Assembly: GCF_036075115.1 (NCBI RefSeq)
Contig: NZ_CP107958.1
Location: 2,790,001-2,854,000, forward strand
Reading direction: 5' to 3'
Source of the DNA: Streptomyces sp. NBC_00377
GTDB taxonomy: Bacteria; Actinomycetota; Actinomycetes; Streptomycetales; Streptomycetaceae
DNA length: 64,000 bases
The translations under genes and the position numbers were made by a program. This document shows positions 1-6,747 of this stretch, piece after piece. Positions within the stretch are counted from its first letter, which is position 1; each line of letters opens with the position of its first letter. The notes beneath the pieces are model-generated. The model was not told the DNA's origin, ran no database searches, and worked only from the letters and a program-made list of their open reading frames with translations.

Positions 1-89
1 GCTCCATGCGCCGGCTCGTCGGGCTGGGCGTCGATTCCATCACCACCAACCGCGTCGAGGTGCTCACGGCCCTGCGGCGACAGACCTGA
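1..89 (+). CDS. C-terminal end of a glycerophosphodiester phosphodiesterase-like protein (partial)
   Basis: Only the last 28 codons are present; the reading frame enters from the left edge and stops with TGA at 87-89. The tail reads GLGVDSITTNRVEVLTALRR, which resembles the last strand and helix of the GDPD TIM barrel, where a G-V-D-x-I-x-T-N/D-R/P pattern is usual. GDPD enzymes hydrolyse glycerophosphodiesters to glycerol-3-phosphate and an alcohol. The call rests on this short motif alone, so other TIM-barrel enzymes remain possible. A short tandem repeat follows the stop codon directly. Confidence 0.5.
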   Translation, partial: SMRRLVGLGVDSITTNRVEVLTALRRQT

Positions 90-90
90 C

Positions 91-160
91 CGCGCGGACG
101 GACCTGTCCGCGCGGACGGACCTGTCCGCGCGGACGGACCTGTCCGCGCGGACGGACCGA
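91..160. repeat. 18-bp tandem repeat, 3.9 copies, each with a 12-bp palindrome
   Basis: The unit CGCGCGGACGGACCTGTC occurs three times exactly (91-108, 109-126, 127-144), followed by a partial fourth copy (145-160). Each junction creates the perfect palindrome GTCCGCGCGGAC, so the array can fold into several alternative hairpins. It begins one base after the stop of the upstream gene, so it may act as its terminator. It may also simply be slippage-generated. Confidence 0.85.
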
Positions 161-261
161 CCGCGCCGAGAACTCCCACCCGCATGACTCCCCCGGTCAC
201 CGGCCGGGACGGCGCCCGGGCGCACGACCGCGGAGGCCGGAACGGCGCGGGCCCAGGACCG

Positions 262-1974
262 CTACAGGCGCGAGATCTGAGGGACCGTCGCCGGGTCGGC
301 CGGGGTCTCGCGGGTGGCGTACTGCGGGACCGGGGTGTCGTCCTCGCCGGTGTCCCGGACCAGGCCGTAGCGTCCGGCGCCCTGGCCGGGGCCGCTCGTG
401 ACGTCCCTCTCCACGGCGTCCCAGGTCGTCGGGAAGACGTTGAGGCCGTAGTCGGCGCCCCGCTCGTTCACGGTGAGGGTGACACTGCCGGCCAGGTAGA
501 AGTACTCGTTCTGCCACATCTGCTGGGCGCCGGACGGCAGGACGGTGTACCCGGTGGCGGTGCTGCCCATACCGGTGACCGTCGAGTCCGTGGCGCTGAC
601 GGGATCGTCCATACGGCGGCCGCCGCCGGAGGCCACGTGGAACAGCTTGCCCTTCAGGCCCGTCCAGCTCGGCATGACCAGACCGCCGGACCGGTACTGC
701 GGGGATATCTGCCAGCGCACCAGGACATAGCCTCGGCCGCTGAGCGTCACGCGGTCCCCACGGTGGTTCAGGGTGGCGTGTGCGCCGCCGCTGCTGGTGA
801 CGCCGGGCGCGGGCCGCTGCGGCAGGTGGGCCGGCGGTTTCCCCGGATCAGGTGCGCTGTCGACGGCGTCGACGACCGACCCGTACGGGGCCGTCTTCTT
901 CTCGCTCCTCTTCTCAACCACCGACGCCGAGGGCGAAGGCGAGGACGGGCGGGACGGTGACGGTGACGGCTCGGGCCCGGACGGCTTGGTGGTCGGTGAG
1001 TTCGCCGCCGTGGGGGCGACGGCCGCGCGGGCGGGCGGGTCGTCGGGGGTCTGCACGACGACGTAGGCGCCGCCCGCGGCGAGTGTCGCGCCGGCCGTGA
1101 CCGCGACGGCCGGCTTGGTGAGCGCGGTCAGCACCTTCGCGGACCAGCCGGCGGACGCCGTGGCGGTGGCCGCGGCGGCCGTCTTGCCGCCGAGGGACAG
1201 GGAGATCGCGAAACCGGCGGGGACCGGGACCAGCGCGATCCCGACGAGCAGCCGTTCCGCTGGGACGACGGACTCCCGGGCATCGCCGCAGTAGGGGCAG
1301 CCGCGGACGTGCCGGGCCAGCCGTTTGCGCCACACCGAGTCCGGTCGGCCGTTCCAGCGGGTGGTCAGTTCGCGCAGGTCGGGGCAGGCGCCGTCGAGCG
1401 CGCGCACGATGCCGCGGGAGACTTCCAGGCGCTCCTTCACCCGCTGGACGCGGACGGCGGCGTGCTGCCGGCTGATGCCGACCGCCGCGGCAAGCTCGCG
1501 GCGCGTGAGTTCACCCGCGACCTCCAGCCACCACAGGGACAGCAGCTGCCGGTCCTCGTCGTCGAGCCAGCGCGCCGCCTCCGCGACCTCGCGCCGCTGC
1601 CCTTCCAACTGGAGCCGGATCACGGTGAGTTCGGCGAAGTCGGCGGCTTCCCCGGGCGAGGCGCTCTCGTCGAGGCGCTGCGTCGTCCTGCGGCGCTCGC
1701 GGTCCCGGATCTGCCGCATGGCGATCGCGACGAGCCAGGACCGGAAGCTGTCGGGTTCACGCAGCGAGCCGAGGTGGTCGACGGCGCGCAGCATGGTCTC
1801 CTGGACGACGTCGTCGACATCGGCGTGCCCGTTCAGGGCGCGGCCGACGACGTTGTACACCAGCGGCAGCCAGCCCGCCACCAGTGCCTCGAGCGCCCGC
1901 CGATCGCCGGCCTGCGCGTCGGCGATGGTCGCCCGCCACCGCCGGCCGGCCTCGGCGTCGGCATATGTCCTCAT
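262..1974 (-). CDS. ECF-type sigma factor fused to zinc-finger, membrane anchor and extracytoplasmic domain
   Basis: This 570-residue protein starts with a sigma-70 family core: region 2 at about residues 28-100 (VDDVVQETMLRAV, SFRSWLVAIAMRQIRDRERRR) and region 4 at about 135-185 (ELTRRELAAAVGISRQHAAVRVQRVKE forms the helix-turn-helix). A zinc-binding anti-sigma-like motif H222-x3-C226-x2-C229 follows. After it come one hydrophobic segment at about 286-308, a Ser/Pro/Thr-rich stretch (310-360) and an extracytoplasmic domain of about 190 residues with no family I recognise. Fused ECF factors with an anti-sigma domain, a membrane helix and a C-terminal extension are known in actinobacteria. The likely role is a sigma factor tethered and controlled by an outside signal. 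ATG start at 1974. The stop lies about 100 bases beyond the repeat array. Confidence 0.85.
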   Translation of the reverse strand: MRTYADAEAGRRWRATIADAQAGDRRALEALVAGWLPLVYNVVGRALNGHADVDDVVQETMLRAVDHLGSLREPDSFRSWLVAIAMRQIRDRERRRTTQRLDESASPGEAADFAELTVIRLQLEGQRREVAEAARWLDDEDRQLLSLWWLEVAGELTRRELAAAVGISRQHAAVRVQRVKERLEVSRGIVRALDGACPDLRELTTRWNGRPDSVWRKRLARHVRGCPYCGDARESVVPAERLLVGIALVPVPAGFAISLSLGGKTAAAATATASAGWSAKVLTALTKPAVAVTAGATLAAGGAYVVVQTPDDPPARAAVAPTAANSPTTKPSGPEPSPSPSRPSSPSPSASVVEKRSEKKTAPYGSVVDAVDSAPDPGKPPAHLPQRPAPGVTSSGGAHATLNHRGDRVTLSGRGYVLVRWQISPQYRSGGLVMPSWTGLKGKLFHVASGGGRRMDDPVSATDSTVTGMGSTATGYTVLPSGAQQMWQNEYFYLAGSVTLTVNERGADYGLNVFPTTWDAVERDVTSGPGQGAGRYGLVRDTGEDDTPVPQYATRETPADPATVPQISRL

Positions 1975-2230
1975 GCCCGCACCCTCTCAGCCGGGCCCCC
2001 GCTGTTGGCAATGTCGGAGATCACACCTTGGAGACGGCCAGGCGTGGCCACGGATAACACTTTTCGCCGCCTGGTCCCCCACGCGGAGGAGGCACTCGGG
2101 GCAACTCCCGCAGGCGGCAAGCCCGTTGCTCAGCCGTCCGTCCGGTTCCCCGCCCCGAACCGGCAGCATCCCGCCGCGACGCCGTGCGGGTACGGCCGTC
2201 CTCGGAGCCCGAGTCGCGACGCCACCGGGA

Positions 2231-2767
2231 TCAGCGGCTCCGCTCCGGCGCGGCGGAGGGCGTGGGCGGCGCCCCCGAGGGCGTGCTCTGCCGGCTCGCC
2301 GTGAGGGGGTCGCTCGTCGCGGTCGGCTCCAGGGACCGGCTACGGCCGCTCCGGGCGGTCGGGGCAGCGGTGGCGTCGGGGGCAGGCGACGTCCGGGGGT
2401 CCGGGGCGGGGGTCGCGCCCCTCTCGGTAGGGCGCCCGGTGGTGGGCACGGGAGAGGGTGACGGCGGGGCCGCACTCGGAGCGCCGCTCACCGGCGGCGG
2501 GGCAAGCGGCACCACCGGGCGCGCGGGCCCGTCGGACGCCGTCAGGTGCAGTGGCAGCAGGACGGCGAGGGCGGCGATCCCGCAGGCGGCGCCCGCTCCG
2601 GCCGCGGTGCGCAGCAGCCGCCGCCGGACCGCGCCCCGGCGGATCTCCTCGTAGCGGCCGGGCGGCGGGCCCAGATGGCCGGCGGCGGTCGGCCGCAGGA
2701 TGACGGTGAGGGGGTCGGCGGGGTCGAGGTCCGGGCCGTCGTCGAAGTCGTCAGTGGGTGTGATCAA
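2231..2767 (-). CDS. Single-pass membrane protein encoded directly after an ECF sigma factor (possible regulator)
   Basis: The 178-residue product has an acidic then basic cytoplasmic part (residues 1-52), one membrane segment (about 53-77, rich in Ala and Leu) and an outer part of about 100 residues made almost only of Pro, Ser, Ala and Thr. There is no zinc-finger anti-sigma motif. A TTG start at 2767 is favoured because AGGAG lies six to eight bases upstream, and the gene then overlaps the ECF sigma gene by 17 bases, implying coupled translation. By position it is a candidate anti-sigma or sensor partner, but nothing in the sequence proves this. The Pro/Ser-rich part could be a wall-spanning stalk. 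Confidence 0.65.
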   Translation of the reverse strand: MITPTDDFDDGPDLDPADPLTVILRPTAAGHLGPPPGRYEEIRRGAVRRRLLRTAAGAGAACGIAALAVLLPLHLTASDGPARPVVPLAPPPVSGAPSAAPPSPSPVPTTGRPTERGATPAPDPRTSPAPDATAAPTARSGRSRSLEPTATSDPLTASRQSTPSGAPPTPSAAPERSR

Positions 2768-3251
2768 GGCTTCTCCTCAGGTGGGCGCGGAGCAGTTCGC
2801 GGGCCGCGTGCAGGTCGGCCTTGACGGTTCCCTCCTTGCGCCCGGTCAGCACGGCCACCTCCCGGATCGGCATGTCAGCGTAGTAGTGCAGCAGGATCGG
2901 GACGCGCAGCCGGTCGGGCAGGGACTGCACGAGCAGCCGCACCGAGGGGTCGGCGGGCTCGGCGGGCGGGGCGACGGCGGCCTCGACGGTGGCCCGGCGC
3001 AGGGCCCGGCGCTCGCGTTCGAGCTTGCGCCAGTGGTCGCGGACGAGGTTGGCGGCGGTGACGTAGAGGAAGCCCTGGGGTTCGGTCACGGCCGTCCAGC
3101 GCGCCCAGAGCCGGGTGAACGCCTCCGAGGCGATCTCGTGCGCCGTCCCGTCGTCGTCGACGAGACGGCGGCACCAGCCGGCGAGGCGCGGGTAGAGGGC
3201 GGCGAACAGCTCGGACGCCGCCCTCTCACGGGAGCCGGCGGGCCGTTTCAA
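2751..3251 (-). CDS. ECF RNA polymerase sigma factor
   Basis: The 166-residue product has sigma region 2 (ASELFAALYPRLAGWCRRLV, then AHEIASEAFTRLWARW and TAANLVRDHWRKLERER) and region 4 (LPDRLRVPILLHYYADMPIREVAVL, TGRKEGTVKADLHAARELLR). The first residues are MKRPAGS from a TTG codon at 3249-3251. This TTG overlaps the TGA stop of the sortase gene as TTGA and has GGGAG four bases upstream, so I prefer it to longer readings that would run through the sortase gene. The sigma factor lies third in a four-gene operon with a surface protein, a sortase and a membrane protein, so it may respond to cell-surface state. Region 3 is absent, as in all ECF factors. Confidence 0.85.
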   Translation of the reverse strand: MKRPAGSRERAASELFAALYPRLAGWCRRLVDDDGTAHEIASEAFTRLWARWTAVTEPQGFLYVTAANLVRDHWRKLERERRALRRATVEAAVAPPAEPADPSVRLLVQSLPDRLRVPILLHYYADMPIREVAVLTGRKEGTVKADLHAARELLRAHLRRSLDHTH

Positions 3252-3877
3252 CGTTCTCCCGCGGGAGTCAGGGCGGCGAAGACGATCACGTTGTCGCGGT
3301 ATCCGTCCCCGGTACGGGGGCCGCCGCAGGTGATGAGACGCAGTTCGGGCCGGTTCACGTTCCCGTACACCCGCTCGGTCGGGAACTCCGCCTTGTCGAC
3401 GGTCGTCACCTCGGTGACGGCGAACCGGGCCGTGGTGCCGTTCTCCAGACGCGCCCCGATCCGGTCGCCCCGGCGCAGCCGGTCGAGGTGCCGGAAGACG
3501 CCGTCGCCGTACCGGCCGACCGTGACATGGGCGAGGATCACCGACGGTCCGGTCTGTCCCGGTGTCGGCGAGTTCTCGTACCACCCCGCCCGGTCGTGCT
3601 CCTCGACCGGCGGCACCTGCACGGTGCCGTCGCCGGCCAGCCCCAGCCGCATCACCGGGGTGTCGACCCCGATGGCCGGGATCCGCAGCGTGACCGGCAC
3701 CGAGCGCGCGAGGGGACGCGCCGCCCGGGCGGCGGGGGCCGGCGAGGTGTCCGTGGTGCGTGCGGCGGAGCCGGCGCCGCCCGTGTCCCCCGGCTCGGCC
3801 GGGTCACCGCCGCAGCCCGTGAGCAGCGGCGCCGCGAGGGCCGAGAGGATCAGTGCGCGCCTGGAGAGCGGGCTCAT
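3248..3877 (-). CDS. Class F-like sortase, predicted lipoprotein
   Basis: This is a 209-residue sortase transpeptidase. The N-terminus is a lipoprotein signal with lipobox LTGC (Cys22). After a Pro/Ala linker the sortase barrel spans about 60-205 with the three catalytic residues visible: His117 in VILAHVTVG, Cys184 in LRLITCGG and Arg194 in YRDNVIVFA. The short barrel without extra loops fits the actinobacterial class F group. Sortases cleave sorting signals and join proteins to peptidoglycan or pilin acceptors outside the membrane. The ATG start at 3877 overlaps the TGA of the preceding surface-protein gene as ATGA, and its own stop overlaps the start of the ECF sigma gene. No LPXTG or LAXTG substrate is encoded immediately next to it. 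Confidence 0.9.
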   Translation of the reverse strand: MSPLSRRALILSALAAPLLTGCGGDPAEPGDTGGAGSAARTTDTSPAPAARAARPLARSVPVTLRIPAIGVDTPVMRLGLAGDGTVQVPPVEEHDRAGWYENSPTPGQTGPSVILAHVTVGRYGDGVFRHLDRLRRGDRIGARLENGTTARFAVTEVTTVDKAEFPTERVYGNVNRPELRLITCGGPRTGDGYRDNVIVFAALTPAGER

Positions 3878-4245
3878 GCGGCGGTCGTCCTCCGGCGGCG
3901 TACGACGTAGAAGCCGGTGCCGGCCACCGCGAACACCGCGGCCGCGCTGCCGCCGATCAGTGCGCCGTGACCCTCGGAGGGCTCCGCGACGCCGGTGTCG
4001 GCGGCACCGCGCGGCACGACGCCGACCTGGCTCGGCACGGCGGACGGGTCGGTCCGGTCCCTGGTCGGCGCGGGAACCGTGCTGGCGTCACTGCCCGCCT
4101 CGGCGGGGGCCGGTGTCGCACTGCGGTCCGCCGTGGTGGCGGGGGACGGCGTCCCGCCGTCGGCCAGCGCGGGCGCAGCGCCCGCCAGCAGGGCGGTACC
4201 CGCAACCATCAGGGCGGCGAGGCCCGTTCGCGGCATGAGTCGCAT
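3874..4245 (-). CDS. Small secreted, membrane-anchored protein encoded before a sortase
   Basis: The 123-residue product has a signal peptide (residues 1-25, ending near ALA-DGG), an Ala/Thr/Pro/Asp-rich middle part, a C-terminal hydrophobic segment (GALIGGSAAAVFAVAGTGFY) and the basic tail VVRRRRTTAA. That is the layout of a sortase substrate, but the pentapeptide before the membrane segment is only a weak match (GAADTG); there is no LPXTG or LAETG. It may be a divergent class F substrate or just membrane anchored. ATG at 4245 is chosen because the signal peptide begins there and GAGAG precedes it. It is the first gene of the sortase-sigma operon and overlaps the sortase start by four bases. 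Confidence 0.75.
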   Translation of the reverse strand: MRLMPRTGLAALMVAGTALLAGAAPALADGGTPSPATTADRSATPAPAEAGSDASTVPAPTRDRTDPSAVPSQVGVVPRGAADTGVAEPSEGHGALIGGSAAAVFAVAGTGFYVVRRRRTTAA

Positions 4246-4380
4246 GAATCGCTCTCTTTCGTCGGTCCGTTGACGGATCGAGCGAAGAGACGAGATACCC
4301 CACGACCGGGTTGTAAAGAACTGGCAAACCCCAGAACTTCGCCCCCACAAGGAGCCCGGGGAACGACGCGACCAGCCCCC

Positions 4381-4431
4381 TCCAGGGGCGCGGGGAACTG
4401 CGCGACCAGCCCCGACGCACCCGCACCCGAA
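4381..4431. repeat. Dispersed intergenic repeat, copy 1
   Basis: The core GGGGCGCGGGGAACTGCGCG is followed by ACCAGCC and CACCCGCACCCGAA. The same string recurs at 4504-4555 with only a few changes. I know this GC-rich element from many Streptomyces intergenic regions; its function is not established. Confidence 0.8.
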
Positions 4432-4503
4432 CCGCGGCCCGGCCCGGCGGGGTGGCCCGGCAGAGCGAACGACCCCCGGTCCGAGGACCGAGGGCCGAAC
4501 CGA

Positions 4504-4555
4504 CCTCCAGGGGCGCGGGGAACTGCGCGACCAGCCGCAACCCACCCGCACCCGA
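4504..4555. repeat. Dispersed intergenic repeat, copy 2
   Basis: This copy has the same orientation as 4381-4431 and the same core up to ACCAGCC, then GCAACCCACCCGCACCCGAA. Two direct copies 123 bases apart, with a degenerate third copy upstream, suggest local duplication of a dispersed family. Confidence 0.8.
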
Positions 4556-4596
4556 AACACGGCCCGCCCGAAGACCGACCGCACCCGGCGGAGCCG

Positions 4597-6045
4597 CTAC
4601 GCGTCGAGGGACGTCATCACATGCTTGATGCGCGTGTAGTCGTCGAAGCCGTAGCCCGACAGGTCCTTGCCGTAGCCGGACTTCTTGAAGCCGCCGTGGG
4701 GCATCTCGGCGACCAGCGGGATGTGGGTGTTGATCCACACGCAGCCGAAGTCCAGCTTCTTGGACATCCGCATCGCGCGGCCGTGGTCCTTGGTCCACAC
4801 CGAGGAGGCGAGGGCGTACTCGACGCCGTTGGCCCACTCGACGGCCTGGTCCTCGTCCGTGAACGACTGGACGGTGATGACCGGCCCGAACACCTCGTTC
4901 TGGATGATCTCGTCGTCCTGCTTCAGCCCGGACACGACGGTCGCGGCGTAGAAGTACCCCTTGTCGCCGACGCGCTGACCGCCGGCCTCGACCTTGGCGT
5001 GCGCGGGCAGCCGCTCGATGAAGCCGGTGACCTGCTGGAGCTGGTTGGGGTTGTTCAGCGGACCGAAGAGGACGTCCTCGTCGTCCGGCTGTCCCGTCTT
5101 CGTCTCCGCCGCCGCCTTCGCGAGCGCGGCCACGAACTCGTCGTGGATGTCCTCCTGGACGAGGACGCGGGTGGCCGCCGTACAGTCCTGGCCGGCGTTG
5201 AAGAAGCCCGCCACCGAGATGTCCTCGACGGCCTTGGCGATGGCCGCGCTGTCGAGGTCCCCGAACACCACGACCGGCGCCTTGCCGCCCAGCTCCAGGT
5301 GGACCCGCTTGAGGTCCTTGGACGCCGATTCGGCGACGGACATGCCCGCGCGCACGGAACCGGTGATGGAGGCCATCGCCGGGGTCGGGTGCTCGACCAT
5401 CAGCCGGCCGGTGTCACGGTCTCCGGTGATGACGTTGAAGACGCCCTTGGGCAGGATCGAGCCGATGATCTCGGCGATCAGGACGGTGGAGGCAGGCGTG
5501 GTGTCGGACGGCTTGAGCACCACGGTGTTGCCGGCCGCGATCGCCGGGGCGAACTTCCACACGGCCATCATCATCGGGTAGTTCCAGGGCGCGACCTGCG
5601 CGCAGACGCCGACCGGCTCGCGGCGGACGATCGAGGTCATCCCGTCCATGTACTCGCCGGCGCTGCGCCCTTCCAGCATCCGGGCCGCCCCCGCGAAGAA
5701 GCGGATCTGGTCGACCATGGGAGGGATCTCCTCGGAGCGGGTCAGCCCGATCGGCTTGCCCGTGTTCTCCACCTCGGCCGCGATGAGCTCCTCGGCCCGC
5801 TCCTCGAACGCGTCCGCGATCTTCAGCAGGGCCCTTTGGCGTTCGGCGGGGGTCGTGTCGCGCCAGCCGGGGAACGCCTTGGCGGCGGCCGCCATCGCGG
5901 CGTCGACGTCCGCCTGGCGGGACAGCGGCGCGGTCGCGTACGCCTCGCCCGTCGCGGGGTTGACCACCTCGGTGGTCCGTCCGTCGGCGGCGTCCCGGAA
6001 CTCACCGTCGATGTGATTGCGCAGACGACGCAGCTCGGTGCTCAC
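4597..6045 (-). CDS. Gamma-aminobutyraldehyde dehydrogenase (aldehyde dehydrogenase family)
   Basis: The 482-residue NAD(P)-dependent aldehyde dehydrogenase has Asn155 in PWNYP, Lys178 in VLKPSD, the nucleotide-binding SITGS (residues 227-230 region), general base Glu251 in LELGGK and catalytic Cys288 in AGQDCTAATR. The family best fitting this length and these motifs oxidises 4-aminobutanal to GABA in putrescine breakdown. That role is supported by the divergent neighbours, an Lrp-type regulator and a diamine aminotransferase. GTG at 6045 is chosen because GGAGGG lies seven bases upstream; an in-frame ATG further up has no comparable site. Betaine-aldehyde or another aminoaldehyde is a possible alternative substrate. 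Confidence 0.85.
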   Translation of the reverse strand: MSTELRRLRNHIDGEFRDAADGRTTEVVNPATGEAYATAPLSRQADVDAAMAAAAKAFPGWRDTTPAERQRALLKIADAFEERAEELIAAEVENTGKPIGLTRSEEIPPMVDQIRFFAGAARMLEGRSAGEYMDGMTSIVRREPVGVCAQVAPWNYPMMMAVWKFAPAIAAGNTVVLKPSDTTPASTVLIAEIIGSILPKGVFNVITGDRDTGRLMVEHPTPAMASITGSVRAGMSVAESASKDLKRVHLELGGKAPVVVFGDLDSAAIAKAVEDISVAGFFNAGQDCTAATRVLVQEDIHDEFVAALAKAAAETKTGQPDDEDVLFGPLNNPNQLQQVTGFIERLPAHAKVEAGGQRVGDKGYFYAATVVSGLKQDDEIIQNEVFGPVITVQSFTDEDQAVEWANGVEYALASSVWTKDHGRAMRMSKKLDFGCVWINTHIPLVAEMPHGGFKKSGYGKDLSGYGFDDYTRIKHVMTSLDA

Positions 6046-6209
6046 TGCCGGCCCTCCAAGTTCGGTGTCCATTGACTGAGACACCCACACTAATCCTTGC
6101 CCCGACGTTTTCAACACCCCCGATCCCGCCGGGGCTGCGGAATCCGCAGATCTCACACACGTAAACAACGAATTTCATCGCATCGGCCTTGCGGAACCGT
6201 CGAGACCTC
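6046..6209. promoter_or_regulatory. Divergent control region between aldehyde dehydrogenase and Lrp-type regulator genes
   Basis: This 164-base region separates genes on opposite strands. Part of it (about 6125-6190, with CACACGTAAACAACGAATTTC) is clearly more AT-rich than its surroundings, as expected for promoters. Lrp/AsnC regulators usually bind beside their own gene and control a divergent target, so a binding site here is likely. I cannot define a convincing operator. Confidence 0.5.
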
Positions 6210-6728
6210 GTGCACAGTGAGGCCGTGGCCAGTCGAAGCGCAGAGCACAGGGACTCCCGCGAGTCCAGGAACGGCAGCACCCCTCACCTGGATGCCGTCA
6301 GCCTCGCCATCATCCAGCAGCTCCAGGAGGACGGCCGCCGGCCGTACGCCGCGATCGGCAAGGCCGTCGGCCTCTCCGAGGCGGCCGTGCGCCAGCGCGT
6401 CCAGAAGCTGCTCGACCAGGGCGTGATGCAGATCGTCGCCGTCACGGACCCGCTGACCGTGGGCTTCCGCCGCCAGGCGATGGTCGGGATCAACGTGGAG
6501 GGCGATGTCGAGTCCATCGCGGAAGCGCTGACCGACATGGCGGAAGTCGAGTACGTGGTGATGACGGCGGGCTCGTTCGACGTCCTCGCCGAGATCGTCT
6601 GCGAGGACGACGACCACCTGCTGGACGTCATCAACAAGCGCATCCGTGCTCTGCCGGGCGTTCGCTCGACCGAGAGCTTCGTCTACCTGAAGCTGAAGAA
6701 GCAGACCTACATGTGGGGAACCCGATAA
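6210..6728 (+). CDS. Lrp/AsnC family transcriptional regulator
   Basis: The N-terminal helix-turn-helix covers LDAVSLAIIQQLQEDGRRPYAAIGKAVGLSEAAVRQRVQKLLDQG, and the RAM ligand-binding fold follows (MQIVAVTDPLTVGF through VRSTESFVYLKLKKQ). The length is about 172 residues from GTG 6210. A GTG at 6225 and a TTG at 6189 are in frame, so the exact start is open. The gene faces the aldehyde dehydrogenase gene across a shared control region and lies 19 bases before the aminotransferase gene. It is therefore probably the local regulator of putrescine/GABA metabolism. Effector identity cannot be read from the sequence. Confidence 0.88.
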   Translation: MHSEAVASRSAEHRDSRESRNGSTPHLDAVSLAIIQQLQEDGRRPYAAIGKAVGLSEAAVRQRVQKLLDQGVMQIVAVTDPLTVGFRRQAMVGINVEGDVESIAEALTDMAEVEYVVMTAGSFDVLAEIVCEDDDHLLDVINKRIRALPGVRSTESFVYLKLKKQTYMWGTR

Positions 6729-6747
6729 CCGTGAGGACCCGATAACA

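Larger units (their letters stand above)
4246..4596. other. 351-base gene-free stretch carrying dispersed repeats
   Basis: This gap lies between the start of the sortase operon (minus strand) and the stop of the aldehyde dehydrogenase gene. The part next to 4245 is comparatively AT-rich (about 4255-4345) and probably holds the promoter of the sortase operon. The rest consists largely of two copies of a Streptomyces-type intergenic repeat, listed separately, plus a diverged third copy at about 4352-4380 (CCCGGGGAACGACGCGACCA). I see no coding potential. Confidence 0.7.

Noticed and set aside
3853..6075. 740-codon plus-strand frame opposite the aldehyde dehydrogenase and the small surface-protein gene
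   Set aside because: No recognisable protein. The opposite strand carries genes with intact motifs and ribosome sites.
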